Shown here: positions 1 to 5,113 of the stretch, one piece after another
How the letters are laid out: every line of letters starts with the position of its first letter
Numbering within the stretch: position 1 is the first letter of the stretch
NCBI GenBank assembly: GCA_937960625.1
Contig: CALGPD010000258.1
Coordinates: forward strand, 1 to 5,144
Origin: an uncultured Spirochaetia bacterium
Lineage (GTDB): Bacteria; Spirochaetota; CALGPD01
Length of the DNA: 5,144 bases
Direction: 5' to 3'
Translations under genes and position numbers: made by a program
Notes under the pieces: generated by a model
Database searches by the model: none
Seen by the model: only the letters and a program-made list of their open reading frames with translations
Told to the model about the DNA's origin: nothing

Positions 1-436
1 GCTTTGCGCTAATACCGTGTAATGACATGTTGATTAATTCACCATTTTGAACAGTAATGTTATGCCGTGCTTCAAATAAATACCCGTCAATATAAATACC
101 AATAATTTCTTTAGTGTTATTAGGGGGTACAGCGGTTAATCTATATCCGTTTAAATCTAAGATGACATCACTGCATAAGATTTGTATAGCTATGCCTGAA
201 TTTTCTGTTCCGGGCTCCCAAACAATATCTTTTGCGAAATAATAGACTCCCGGTTGCTCTATTTTTATCCCCTGTGCAGGTATGTTATCTATTTTATTAT
301 CCTTTTGAACCGCAGCCACATGGGTTTCTGCCCTGATTTTTATTTTTTGCGTTGTTTCCTCGAATTTTTTCACGATTGAATCAATAGAGTGTAAATTTCC
401 AAATATTTCTTTAATAATATCTTCTATTTTTCCCAT
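1..436 (-). CDS. Parallel beta-helix repeat protein, 3' end outside window
   Basis: The open frame starts at the ATG at 436 and runs off the left edge after about 145 codons, so the C-terminus is missing. An AAAAGGA ribosome binding site lies just upstream. Residues 1-45 are charged and look helical (IEDIIKEIFGNLHSIDSIVKKF), with no signal peptide or membrane segment. From about residue 60 the sequence has the alternating pattern of right-handed parallel beta-helices (pectate-lyase-like/NosD type): GVYYFAKDIVW, then SDVILDLNGYRL, then HNITVQNGELINM. The rungs 'DVxLDLNGYxL' and 'NITVQNGxL' are hallmarks of this fold. Such proteins often bind or cleave polysaccharide or serve as surface or phage-like fibres. 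No catalytic residues can be placed in the visible part, so enzyme activity is not claimed. Lack of a signal peptide is unusual for a polysaccharide-active member. It has its own promoter and an upstream box shared with the MFS operon. Confidence 0.8.
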   Translation of the reverse strand, partial: MGKIEDIIKEIFGNLHSIDSIVKKFEETTQKIKIRAETHVAAVQKDNKIDNIPAQGIKIEQPGVYYFAKDIVWEPGTENSGIAIQILCSDVILDLNGYRLTAVPPNNTKEIIGIYIDGYLFEARHNITVQNGELINMSLHGISAK

Positions 437-464
437 TTTTTATTCCTTTTATTTTATAATAAAG

Positions 465-493
465 ATTCTATATAAAATCACAAATTTTGACAG
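465..493 (-). promoter_or_regulatory. Sigma-70-like promoter of the beta-helix gene
   Basis: On the minus strand CTGTCA (4 of 6 to TTGACA, at 488-493) is separated by exactly 17 bases from TAGAAT (5 of 6 to TATAAT, at 465-470). This predicts a start near 458 and a short leader of about 20 bases before the ribosome binding site and ATG at 436. Assigned by eye; AT-rich DNA gives chance matches. Confidence 0.45.
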
Positions 494-509
494 AAAATAA
501 ATTCTTCTG

Positions 510-536
510 AAAACTACCACACTTTCCCCCACTTTC
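510..536 (-). promoter_or_regulatory. Putative regulator site (TGTGGTAGTTTT box), copy 1
   Basis: The minus strand reads TGTGGTAGTTTT (510-521). The same 12 bases occur upstream of the MFS gene at 2800-2811. Further upstream, CACTTTC (plus strand) occurs twice at a 10-base period (520-526 and 530-536), one helical turn. The box sits about 16 bases upstream of the proposed -35 element, a common place for an activator. The binding protein is unknown and no regulator gene is in the window. Confidence 0.35.
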
Positions 537-597
537 GCAACCATATTTATTCCAAATAAACATTTTCATACACAAGAACAGGTATCTGCGGTAAAAG

Positions 598-627
598 AAA
601 AATTTTTTAACCCGCAAACTTTGCGGG
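598..627 (-). terminator. Probable intrinsic terminator of the MFS-SDR operon
   Basis: The hairpin CCCGCAAAGTTTGCGGG (minus strand, 627 to 611) is a near-perfect palindrome with a stem of at least six pairs. It lies 21 bases past the SDR stop codon and is followed by TTAAAAAATTTTT. The U-run is interrupted by an A-run, so it is weaker than the two other terminators here. Confidence 0.5.
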
Positions 628-648
628 AGTTGTAAACCACAAAGTTAA

Positions 649-1404
649 TTATCTTAAAAAAGTCCCAGCATTTACATGCAATATTTGACCTGTTAGGCTT
701 TTTGCGTCCGGATTTGCTAAATACATTATTAAATTAGCGATTTCCCAAGCCGGTATTAACTCTTTAACAAGTTGCATATTTACGAATGATTTTTTTTCCT
801 CTTCAGTCATTGGAGCTATTAATGAAGTGTCTACCAAGCCCGGTGCAATACAAAATACCCTAATGTTAAATTCTGATAGTTCTCTTGCCGCGGACCTTGT
901 AAATCCATCTACCGCGGATTTACTCGCACTGTAATGAGAGTTTACTGGCAATCCTACCGTTGCAACCGAACCAATATTTATAATTATACCGTAATTATTT
1001 TTTTTCATTATTGGAACAACTTCTCTTGAAAGATAAAACATAGAATAAATATTTGTTTTAAAAATTTTATCTAATTCCGAATCCGAAATGCTATCAATTA
1101 AATTCAATAAATTCTTATTATTATTTACAGGTACTATTCCCGCATTATTCACTAAAACATCCAATCTATTATCAAATTTATCCGCAATAAGTTCGATAGT
1201 ATCCTTAACTTGATTTGATTGACTTATATCAGCAACAAAAGGATAAGATGTAGTATTATTATCCATCTTATTTATATTATTTGATACGTTTTTAACCTCT
1301 TCATCAATATCTATTAACGCGGTATAATATCCATCTTTTGCAAATTTAAATGCTGCTGATTTGCCTATACCCTTTGCTGCTCCTGTGATAATTGCTGTTT
1401 TCAT
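649..1404 (-). CDS. SDR-family NAD(P)-dependent oxidoreductase (FabG-like)
   Basis: A 251-residue classical short-chain dehydrogenase/reductase, full length for the family. It should use a nicotinamide cofactor to interconvert an alcohol and a ketone in the cytoplasm. All landmarks are present: the glycine motif TGAAKGIG (7-14), an acidic residue D32 at the end of strand 2 that favours NAD(H) over NADP(H), the adenine-binding D59, NNAG (86-89), and the catalytic set N118, S146, Y158 and K162 (YSASK). The PG turn at 188-189 and a C-terminal LTGQILHVNAG are also typical. The substrate cannot be told from sequence. FabG itself is a close alternative, but no fatty-acid genes lie nearby, so sugar, polyol or hydroxy-acid oxidation is equally possible. 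It is the second gene of an operon: its ATG overlaps the TGA of the MFS gene (ATGA, 1401-1404), with AAGGA upstream, so translation is probably coupled. Confidence 0.92.
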   Translation of the reverse strand: MKTAIITGAAKGIGKSAAFKFAKDGYYTALIDIDEEVKNVSNNINKMDNNTTSYPFVADISQSNQVKDTIELIADKFDNRLDVLVNNAGIVPVNNNKNLLNLIDSISDSELDKIFKTNIYSMFYLSREVVPIMKKNNYGIIINIGSVATVGLPVNSHYSASKSAVDGFTRSAARELSEFNIRVFCIAPGLVDTSLIAPMTEEEKKSFVNMQLVKELIPAWEIANLIMYLANPDAKSLTGQILHVNAGTFLR

Positions 1405-2681
1405 ATAGTCTGTCCTTGTTTTCTTTTTTTTACATAAAGTAATATTAAAATAATAGAAAGAAAAACAGCTACAATTGATATATAAGTAACTGTTTTAAAT
1501 CCAAATAATAAAGAGTGAATTTTTTCCGGTAGGTTTTTTCCATGTAAAGTCAGGTTTTTAATATATTCCCCTTTTTTTATACTTAAGAGAAAGCTGCCAA
1601 ACGCAGCACCTAATGAAGTGCCACCTGCTATTAAAAATGCTATAGTCCCGATAAAAAACCCCCTGAATTCCAATGGAACTATAATCAATGCTTCGGTCTG
1701 CAATGGGGTTAAACGAAAAGCTTCTGCAGACATATAAAAAATTGAAATAATTAATACTGTTATAAATAAGGTGGAAGGAGTCGTTGCTACGTGAATAATA
1801 GCTACCATCATACCCGCAATAATTAAACTGCCAGTAATTACCAGCAATTTTCTATTCTTTTTATCTGAAAGCCTTCCTGCTATAAGATTGAAAAATAGCG
1901 CAAATATGCCTCCAATGGCATAAATCAGGATAAGGTTATCCAGTGAAAGTTTCCGGTTATTAAGCAGATAAGTAGGAAAATAAGTAATAAAAATACCTAT
2001 TGAAAAAGAAACTAAAAGAAAAATCGTTACAAACCCTAAATATTTTTTATCCTTAAAAAAAGAGAAATAATTCTTTAAAATACCTTTCAAAGAAATAACA
2101 GAATTAGTCTTGGCCGCCTTATTTCTTGGAAGCAGAAAAGCTACAAGTAGAGAAGTTAATATGGCAATAAATGAAATGAGATAAAAACTAGCTCTCCAGT
2201 TTAAAACCGGATGTTTTAATAAAAGCAAAGCCATTGGAACCCCAACAATAGTGCCGATAAACATTGAACTCGTAACTATTCCTGTTACCGTTCCTCTTTT
2301 TTCAGCCGGAATATAATCACCTACAGAAGCAATTGCACAAAATATTAATGGCCCTGCTGTCATCGCGTTTAAAAAACGGAATATGAATAACGTTTTTAAA
2401 TCCCATGAAAAAGAAAAAAGTAACGATGTCCCGGCAGTTAATGCGGCAAAAAGAACTATAGTTTTTTTCCGACCGAATTTATCTGAAAAAGGCCCTATAA
2501 TAAGAGAAATAAATCCTGCAACTAATCCATATAAGGTAACGAGGAAGCCTAAATTTGAGACTGAGACCTTTAAATCAAAAGCCATATTATTTAGTAACGG
2601 GCCAATAATTAGGTTATTGAAATAACCTATAAAAGAAACTAAAAACAGCAATATGCTCACCAATAGGTATTGTTTCTTCAT
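1401..2681 (-). CDS. MFS transporter, DHA1-type
   Basis: A 426-residue major facilitator protein with 12 predicted membrane helices in two bundles split by a basic loop near residues 186-212. Loop 2-3 carries motif A (GPFSDKFGRKK, 63-73), with a second copy between helices 8 and 9 (AGRLSDKKNRK, 268-278). Helix 4 has RFLNAMTAG (102-110), matching motif B with its conserved arginine, and helix 5 has the glycine-rich GTIVGVP of motif C (about 143-149), which marks proton antiporters. This fits the DHA1 group, which exports drugs, sugars or metabolites, although import cannot be excluded. An unusually long loop of about 25 residues precedes the last helix (about 368-392). The start is supported by AAAGGAG seven bases upstream. 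First gene of the operon with the SDR gene, so the carried molecule may be the dehydrogenase's substrate or product. This is inference; no specific substrate is recognised. Confidence 0.92.
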   Translation of the reverse strand: MKKQYLLVSILLFLVSFIGYFNNLIIGPLLNNMAFDLKVSVSNLGFLVTLYGLVAGFISLIIGPFSDKFGRKKTIVLFAALTAGTSLLFSFSWDLKTLFIFRFLNAMTAGPLIFCAIASVGDYIPAEKRGTVTGIVTSSMFIGTIVGVPMALLLLKHPVLNWRASFYLISFIAILTSLLVAFLLPRNKAAKTNSVISLKGILKNYFSFFKDKKYLGFVTIFLLVSFSIGIFITYFPTYLLNNRKLSLDNLILIYAIGGIFALFFNLIAGRLSDKKNRKLLVITGSLIIAGMMVAIIHVATTPSTLFITVLIISIFYMSAEAFRLTPLQTEALIIVPLEFRGFFIGTIAFLIAGGTSLGAAFGSFLLSIKKGEYIKNLTLHGKNLPEKIHSLLFGFKTVTYISIVAVFLSIILILLYVKKRKQGQTI

Positions 2682-2781
2682 TGTATACTCCTTTAAAATA
2701 TCTACTTTTTTATTGTAGTCATTTTAAAATTATTAATAAAATAGAAATCTAATCACAACGCATGGCTGATAATTTCCATAT

Positions 2782-2832
2782 ATTATAATATTTAGCAGAA
2801 AAACTACCACAATTATTTTTAAGCTACAACAA
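2782..2832 (-). promoter_or_regulatory. Promoter and regulator boxes of the MFS-SDR operon, box copy 2
   Basis: On the minus strand TATAAT (2782-2787) is a perfect -10 hexamer about 100 bases before the MFS start. Seventeen bases upstream, where a -35 should be, lies GTGGTA instead, part of the TGTGGTAGTTTT box (2800-2811) shared with the beta-helix promoter. A second related box follows at a 20-base period: plus strand AAACTACCACAA at 2801-2812 and AAGCTACAACAA at 2821-2832, 10 of 12 identical. Two boxes two helical turns apart, with no good -35, suggest activator-dependent transcription. The rest of 2682-2935 is AT-rich, with no gene seen. Confidence 0.45.
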
Positions 2833-2935
2833 TTTTTTTACAAAAAAACATTTTTTCATAATAAAAACACAATAATGTAACCTTTATGCGCTTATTTTCC
2901 AACTCTACATTGCCTTTACTCTTTCATTACAACGC

Positions 2936-2964
2936 AAAAAAAAGCGGACAATCATGCCCGCTTT
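2936..2964 (-). terminator. Strong intrinsic terminator (twin module 1)
   Basis: On the minus strand, AAAGCGG and CCGCTTT arms (with one mismatch and two more pairs around an ATCA-type loop) are followed by eight Ts. It lies about 30 bases past the stop of the 95-residue membrane protein gene. The hairpin is the core of a 45-base module (2936-2980) that recurs at 3590-3634 with 38 of 45 identical positions and no gaps. Confidence 0.85.
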
Positions 2965-2994
2965 ATATATCAAAATAGTTCGTTCTTTTTCAAA

Positions 2995-3282
2995 TCAAAT
3001 CAAACCAAAACATATCGCTATAAAACTCGGTCCATTTAATCCGCCGCGCATTATTACACCGACCCATGAGTTTTTAGTTCTTTGAACAGTGTATGATTGA
3101 ACAAAAATTAGAGGCAATAAGGTAATTACCAATTGCCATCCAAATGCTGCTTCTTGTCTTGTCTCGTTGCTCAAGTAAGGAATTAAATACTTTGTCAAGC
3201 AAAGCATTAATATTGCCGCGGGAATGTAAATGGCGAAAGAACCTATTAATCCAAGTTTTTTAATTTCTGTTTTAGTTTCCAT
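2995..3282 (-). CDS. Small membrane protein, apparent internally deleted CPBP-family protein
   Basis: A 95-residue protein with three probable membrane segments (about 10-33, 48-64 and 75-95). The ATG at 3282 is chosen because AAAAAGGA precedes it at the right spacing; an in-frame ATG at 3372 would add 30 residues with no ribosome binding site and no family resemblance. Residues 1-45 (KKLGLIGSFAIYIPAAILM...LIPYLSNET) resemble the N-terminus, and residues 47-95 (FGWQLVITLLPLIFVQSY...NSWVGVIMRGGLNGPSF) the C-terminus, of CPBP intramembrane proteins. In those the C-terminal motif is usually IIxHxxxNG. The middle, which would carry the EExxxR and first His motifs, is absent, and the last histidine position reads R (MRGGLNG). 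It therefore cannot be an active CPBP protease. The frame is intact, with its own promoter and terminator, so it may still be expressed. Family placement rests on recalled patterns, not a search. Confidence 0.65.
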   Translation of the reverse strand: METKTEIKKLGLIGSFAIYIPAAILMLCLTKYLIPYLSNETRQEAAFGWQLVITLLPLIFVQSYTVQRTKNSWVGVIMRGGLNGPSFIAICFGLI

Positions 3283-3431
3283 ATTTTCCTTTTTAAATAC
3301 CCTTTTCTTATTGAATACTGCTTTTCCAAAATAGGATAGAACGGTAAATAATATTAGATGCGGACAAGGCAATTTGATTAGAGTCTAAGACGGAATTTTA
3401 TATTCTCTATATGAAGCTTCAACTCCAATAT

Positions 3432-3460
3432 ATTACAAATTTACATATTAAGATTGACAA
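3432..3460 (-). promoter_or_regulatory. Sigma-70-like promoter of the small membrane protein gene
   Basis: On the minus strand TTGTCA (3455-3460, 5 of 6 to consensus) is spaced exactly 17 bases from TGTAAT (3432-3437, 5 of 6). The start would lie near 3425, leaving an untranslated leader of about 140 bases before the ATG at 3282. No riboswitch was recognised in that leader. Confidence 0.5.
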
Positions 3461-3487
3461 AATATGAGATATAATGCAACTTTTTTT

Positions 3488-3570
3488 GTCCGCCCCTACC
3501 TCGCAACCTTCCTCATTTCTCCTAATCTGAGTGAATCATAGGTCAACTGTGGGCAGCGGCTTAACCTCAT
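3488..3570. other. Non-coding GC-richer tract between genes
   Basis: In the 400-base gap between two genes (3283-3685), this stretch is clearly richer in G and C than its surroundings (GTCCGCCCCTACC at the left, GTGGGCAGCGGC at the right). It has no long open frame, no ribosome binding site and no strong hairpin that I can see. It may be a remnant of another gene or a dispersed repeat. The remainder of the gap holds the promoter at 3432-3460 and the terminator at 3588-3620. Confidence 0.4.
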
Positions 3571-3587
3571 CAATCGTAATTTAGCTC

Positions 3588-3620
3588 AAAAAAAAAAGAG
3601 GACACTCCTGTCCACTTTTT
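3588..3620 (-). terminator. Strong intrinsic terminator (twin module 2)
   Basis: On the minus strand, AAAAG-x-GGACA and TGTCC-x-CTTTT arms around a four-base loop are followed by ten Ts. It serves the lipoprotein gene whose stop is at 3686, about 65 bases upstream. It belongs to the same 45-base module as the terminator at 2936-2980 (this copy 3590-3634). The two stems carry one mismatch each, at different positions, which suggests a common, better-paired ancestor. Confidence 0.85.
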
Positions 3621-3685
3621 ATATCAAAACAGTTTTTTCTTTCTTACAATAGTTCCGCAATTTACGCCGCGTTTACCGCCGTGGT

Positions 3686-4186
3686 TTATTTTCTCATGTC
3701 ATGCAGCAATTCAAATTTATTGTTTTTCCAAACATAATATGCCGGATAAGCGTATTTCGGCCTTTTGTTTTCCTTTAGATTTTTAGAGGGAGGATTAACA
3801 ATTAAAAGTAAACTACTTTTAATAAATTCTAATCCCCTTTCAGATGTCGGTATTCTATAAATAATTCCGGTACTTGCATCTATTATTGCGCCGGTTTGAC
3901 ATTCAGTTCCACAACCCCATCTAACAATAATGTATTTCCCGCCGAAGTTTACCGGTTTTTTGGAACCTTCAGTTATTCTCGTTTTAAACCGCTTCCAATC
4001 ATTATAAGATTTTTTATCAAGCTTAACACTTAACTTTGATAGCTGAACAGAACATTTATATTTAGAAAACAATTCTTTTACACCGTTATATGTATATTTC
4101 GGATATGTTACTTTTAATTGCTCTTTATTTGTGTTACAAGAAACGAGAAATACAATTAACGTAATTAATATTATTCTATTTAACAT
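3686..4186 (-). CDS. Putative lipoprotein with conserved RWGCGTxC motif, function unknown
   Basis: A 166-residue protein. The ATG at 4186 is preferred because TAAGGA precedes it and it yields a perfect lipoprotein signal: basic MLNR, a hydrophobic stretch, then the lipobox LVSC with the lipidated cysteine at residue 17. An in-frame ATG at 4312 would bury this signal behind 42 residues. The mature part contains VNFGGKYIIVRWGCGTEC (79-96), then GAIIDASTGIIY and SSLLLIVNPP (124-133). I recognise this pattern, commonly 'NFAGHYxIxxWGCGTxC...xDxxTG...SxLLIxNPP', from a widespread family of uncharacterised secreted or lipid-anchored proteins; no function is known to me. The two cysteines of GCGTEC may pair or bind metal. 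It is a single-gene unit with a strong terminator. No convincing promoter was found upstream. Confidence 0.85.
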   Translation of the reverse strand: MLNRIILITLIVFLVSCNTNKEQLKVTYPKYTYNGVKELFSKYKCSVQLSKLSVKLDKKSYNDWKRFKTRITEGSKKPVNFGGKYIIVRWGCGTECQTGAIIDASTGIIYRIPTSERGLEFIKSSLLLIVNPPSKNLKENKRPKYAYPAYYVWKNNKFELLHDMRK

Positions 4187-4343
4187 AATAATTTCCTTAT
4201 AAATAAAACTAAATCGTTGTGGATGGACCCGCCAAACTCCAATATCACAACTGTACCACAAATTTTCCCTCAATACAAACGTTTTCATTTCTGATAAACA
4301 CTTTATACACAAAAACCCGTATAAAAAATAACCTTAGATTTTT

Positions 4344-4450
4344 CTTATTGCCCGTTATGCCTGAGGTTGCTAGAAAATTGCAGCATCTCTGGCAATTTGC
4401 CGAAGGCCGCGGACCGGAGCTGTTACGATTTGTTGTATGAAGTTTTCGGC
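4344..4450 (-). repeat. GC-rich structured non-coding block containing direct-repeat copy 1
   Basis: A sharp GC-rich island in AT-rich DNA, directly downstream of the toxin remnant. It contains the inverted repeat AAATTGC/GCAATTT around a 10-base loop (about 4375-4398) and a nested GGCAATTTGCC palindrome. Its right end (4418-4447, plus strand AGCTGTTACGATT...TATGAAGTTTTC) resembles 5076-5103 (AGCGTTCGCGATTATACGAAGTTTTTTC) in the same orientation. The position just after a gene's stop and the hairpin content recall integron attC sites. However, properly inverted RYYYAAC/GTTRRRY core boxes could not be found, so it is called only a structured repeat. Confidence 0.45.
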
Positions 4451-4451
4451 C

Positions 4452-4834
4452 TTAACAGTTTTCATTATTCCAAAGAGTTATAAATTCATCGGCTGTCCTT
4501 ACAGGAATATCAGCTTGTTTGTAGTCTTTGATATTTCTTGTAATTAATATTTCTACTGCATTTTCAATTGCTGTATAATATTGAATTGCATCTTCAAAAT
4601 TCTTAAACTCAGAAGATAAAGCCAATTCAACTATTATTTCATCAATGGTTAATATTTTAAGCAAAGTTGCTTTGATAAAATATAATGAATATTTGCAACT
4701 ATAATAGGAGAAGTATAACCGTTGACCTGATTGTCATCAATGAGACTAAATAATTCTGATGCAGAATTATAAAAAGGTTCTCGTTTTGCTAATAAATCCA
4801 ATGTTATATCAGCATCAATAAATATATTTTTCAT
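4452..4834 (-). pseudogene. PIN-domain (VapC-like) toxin, broken by an internal deletion and frameshift
   Basis: Two adjacent frames together make one PIN-domain ribonuclease toxin. The N-terminal piece (4649-4834) starts MKNIFIDADITLDLLAKREP, with the first acidic residue(s) of the PIN active site (D7/D9), and ends ...ANIHYILSKQ before a stop. The C-terminal piece (to 4452) continues in another frame with KILTIDEIIVELALSSEF, then NFEDAIQYYTAIE (acidic site) and ILITRNIKDYKQADIPVRTADEF, the usual PIN end. Intact relatives, as I recall them, have roughly 18-20 residues between 'YIL.K' and 'ILTIDE'; here only 11 bases remain, so a deletion of some 45 bases that is not a multiple of three best explains the break. 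No other lesion is seen, so it may be recent. Its ATG overlaps the antitoxin stop by one base (TAATG, 4832-4836), the usual coupling in such operons. Toxin activity is presumably lost. Confidence 0.75.
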
Positions 4835-5034
4835 TATTTATACTTTTTCTCAAGATAATCAACATAACTTTCTCTATCGTTTTCATTTAAGTCTAAATCA
4901 ATAATTCCAGATAATTCTTGTACAAGTTTTGATTTCTTTACCTTTGTAGATGAAGGAGAAGACAAAGATTTAAAATAATTTTCAACAATTTTCGATAAAC
5001 TAGTATCATGAGAACTAGCATATTTCTTTGCCAT
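4834..5034 (-). CDS. RHH-type antitoxin (DUF6364-like), 5'-truncated
   Basis: The frame from the first ATG encodes 66 residues: MAKKYASSHDTSLSKIVENYFKSL, a linker, then a C-terminal toxin-binding-like tail ending YVDYLEKKYK. This matches the DUF6364-type ribbon-helix-helix antitoxins that precede PIN toxins. The family normally begins about 13-15 residues earlier with a DNA-binding beta strand like 'MNTKLTLKLDKDII'. That strand is still encoded in frame upstream (TKLTLKLDKDIIQ, 5035-5073), but no start codon precedes it; a TAA stop at 5074-5076 sits where the start should be. The ATG at 5034 has no clear ribosome binding site, so translation may be weak and the product would lack the DNA-contacting strand. 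It may be a pseudogene. It lies directly upstream of the broken toxin. Confidence 0.65.
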   Translation of the reverse strand: MAKKYASSHDTSLSKIVENYFKSLSSPSSTKVKKSKLVQELSGIIDLDLNENDRESYVDYLEKKYK

Positions 5035-5075
5035 TTGAATTATGTCTTTGTCTAATTTTAAAGTAAGTTTTGTTT

Positions 5076-5103
5076 AGCGTTCGCGATTATACGAAGTTTT
5101 TTC
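5076..5103 (-). repeat. Direct-repeat copy 2 flanking the toxin-antitoxin remnant
   Basis: Plus strand AGCGTTCGCGATTATACGAAGTTTTTTC resembles 4418-4447 (AGC, GTT, CGATT, TA-GAAGTTTT in the same order, with small insertions). Both copies have the same orientation and bracket the toxin-antitoxin remnant. The left end of this copy touches the point where the antitoxin's start codon is missing. Confidence 0.4.
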
Positions 5104-5113
5104 AGGTTCACAA
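5086..5113 (-). promoter_or_regulatory. Possible promoter of the toxin-antitoxin remnant
   Basis: On the minus strand TTGTGA (5108-5113, 4 of 6) is followed after 16 bases by a perfect TATAAT (5086-5091). It lies inside the direct repeat and would start transcription near 5079, just before the remaining antitoxin sequence. No other feature was recognised in 5104-5144. Confidence 0.35.

Noticed and set aside
2383..2625. 80-codon plus-strand open frame
   Set aside because: It lies wholly inside the well-supported MFS gene on the other strand, with no family resemblance.
2824..2859. Minus-strand 11-codon frame (MKKCFFVKKLL) upstream of the MFS operon
   Set aside because: It has no ribosome binding site, lies upstream of the proposed promoter, and fits chance in A/T-run DNA.
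3283..3372. 30-residue N-terminal extension of the small membrane protein
   Set aside because: The ATG at 3372 lacks a ribosome binding site, whereas the ATG at 3282 has AAAAAGGA and begins where family resemblance begins.
3454..3475. Plus-strand TTGACA and TATAAT, both perfect hexamers
   Set aside because: Only 10 bases separate them, far from the required 16-18, and no plus-strand gene follows.
4187..4312. 42-residue N-terminal extension of the lipoprotein
   Set aside because: It would place the lipoprotein signal peptide internally; the ATG at 4186 has a proper ribosome binding site.
4219..4440. 73-codon plus-strand open frame
   Set aside because: It overlaps the lipoprotein gene's upstream region and the GC-rich structured block; it has no ribosome binding site and its C-terminus is translation of the repeat.
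5076..5103. Resemblance of ACTTCGTATAA to a XerC arm of dif or to a loxP arm
   Set aside because: Only one arm matches; the sequence across the centre does not give the second arm at the required six- or eight-base spacing.
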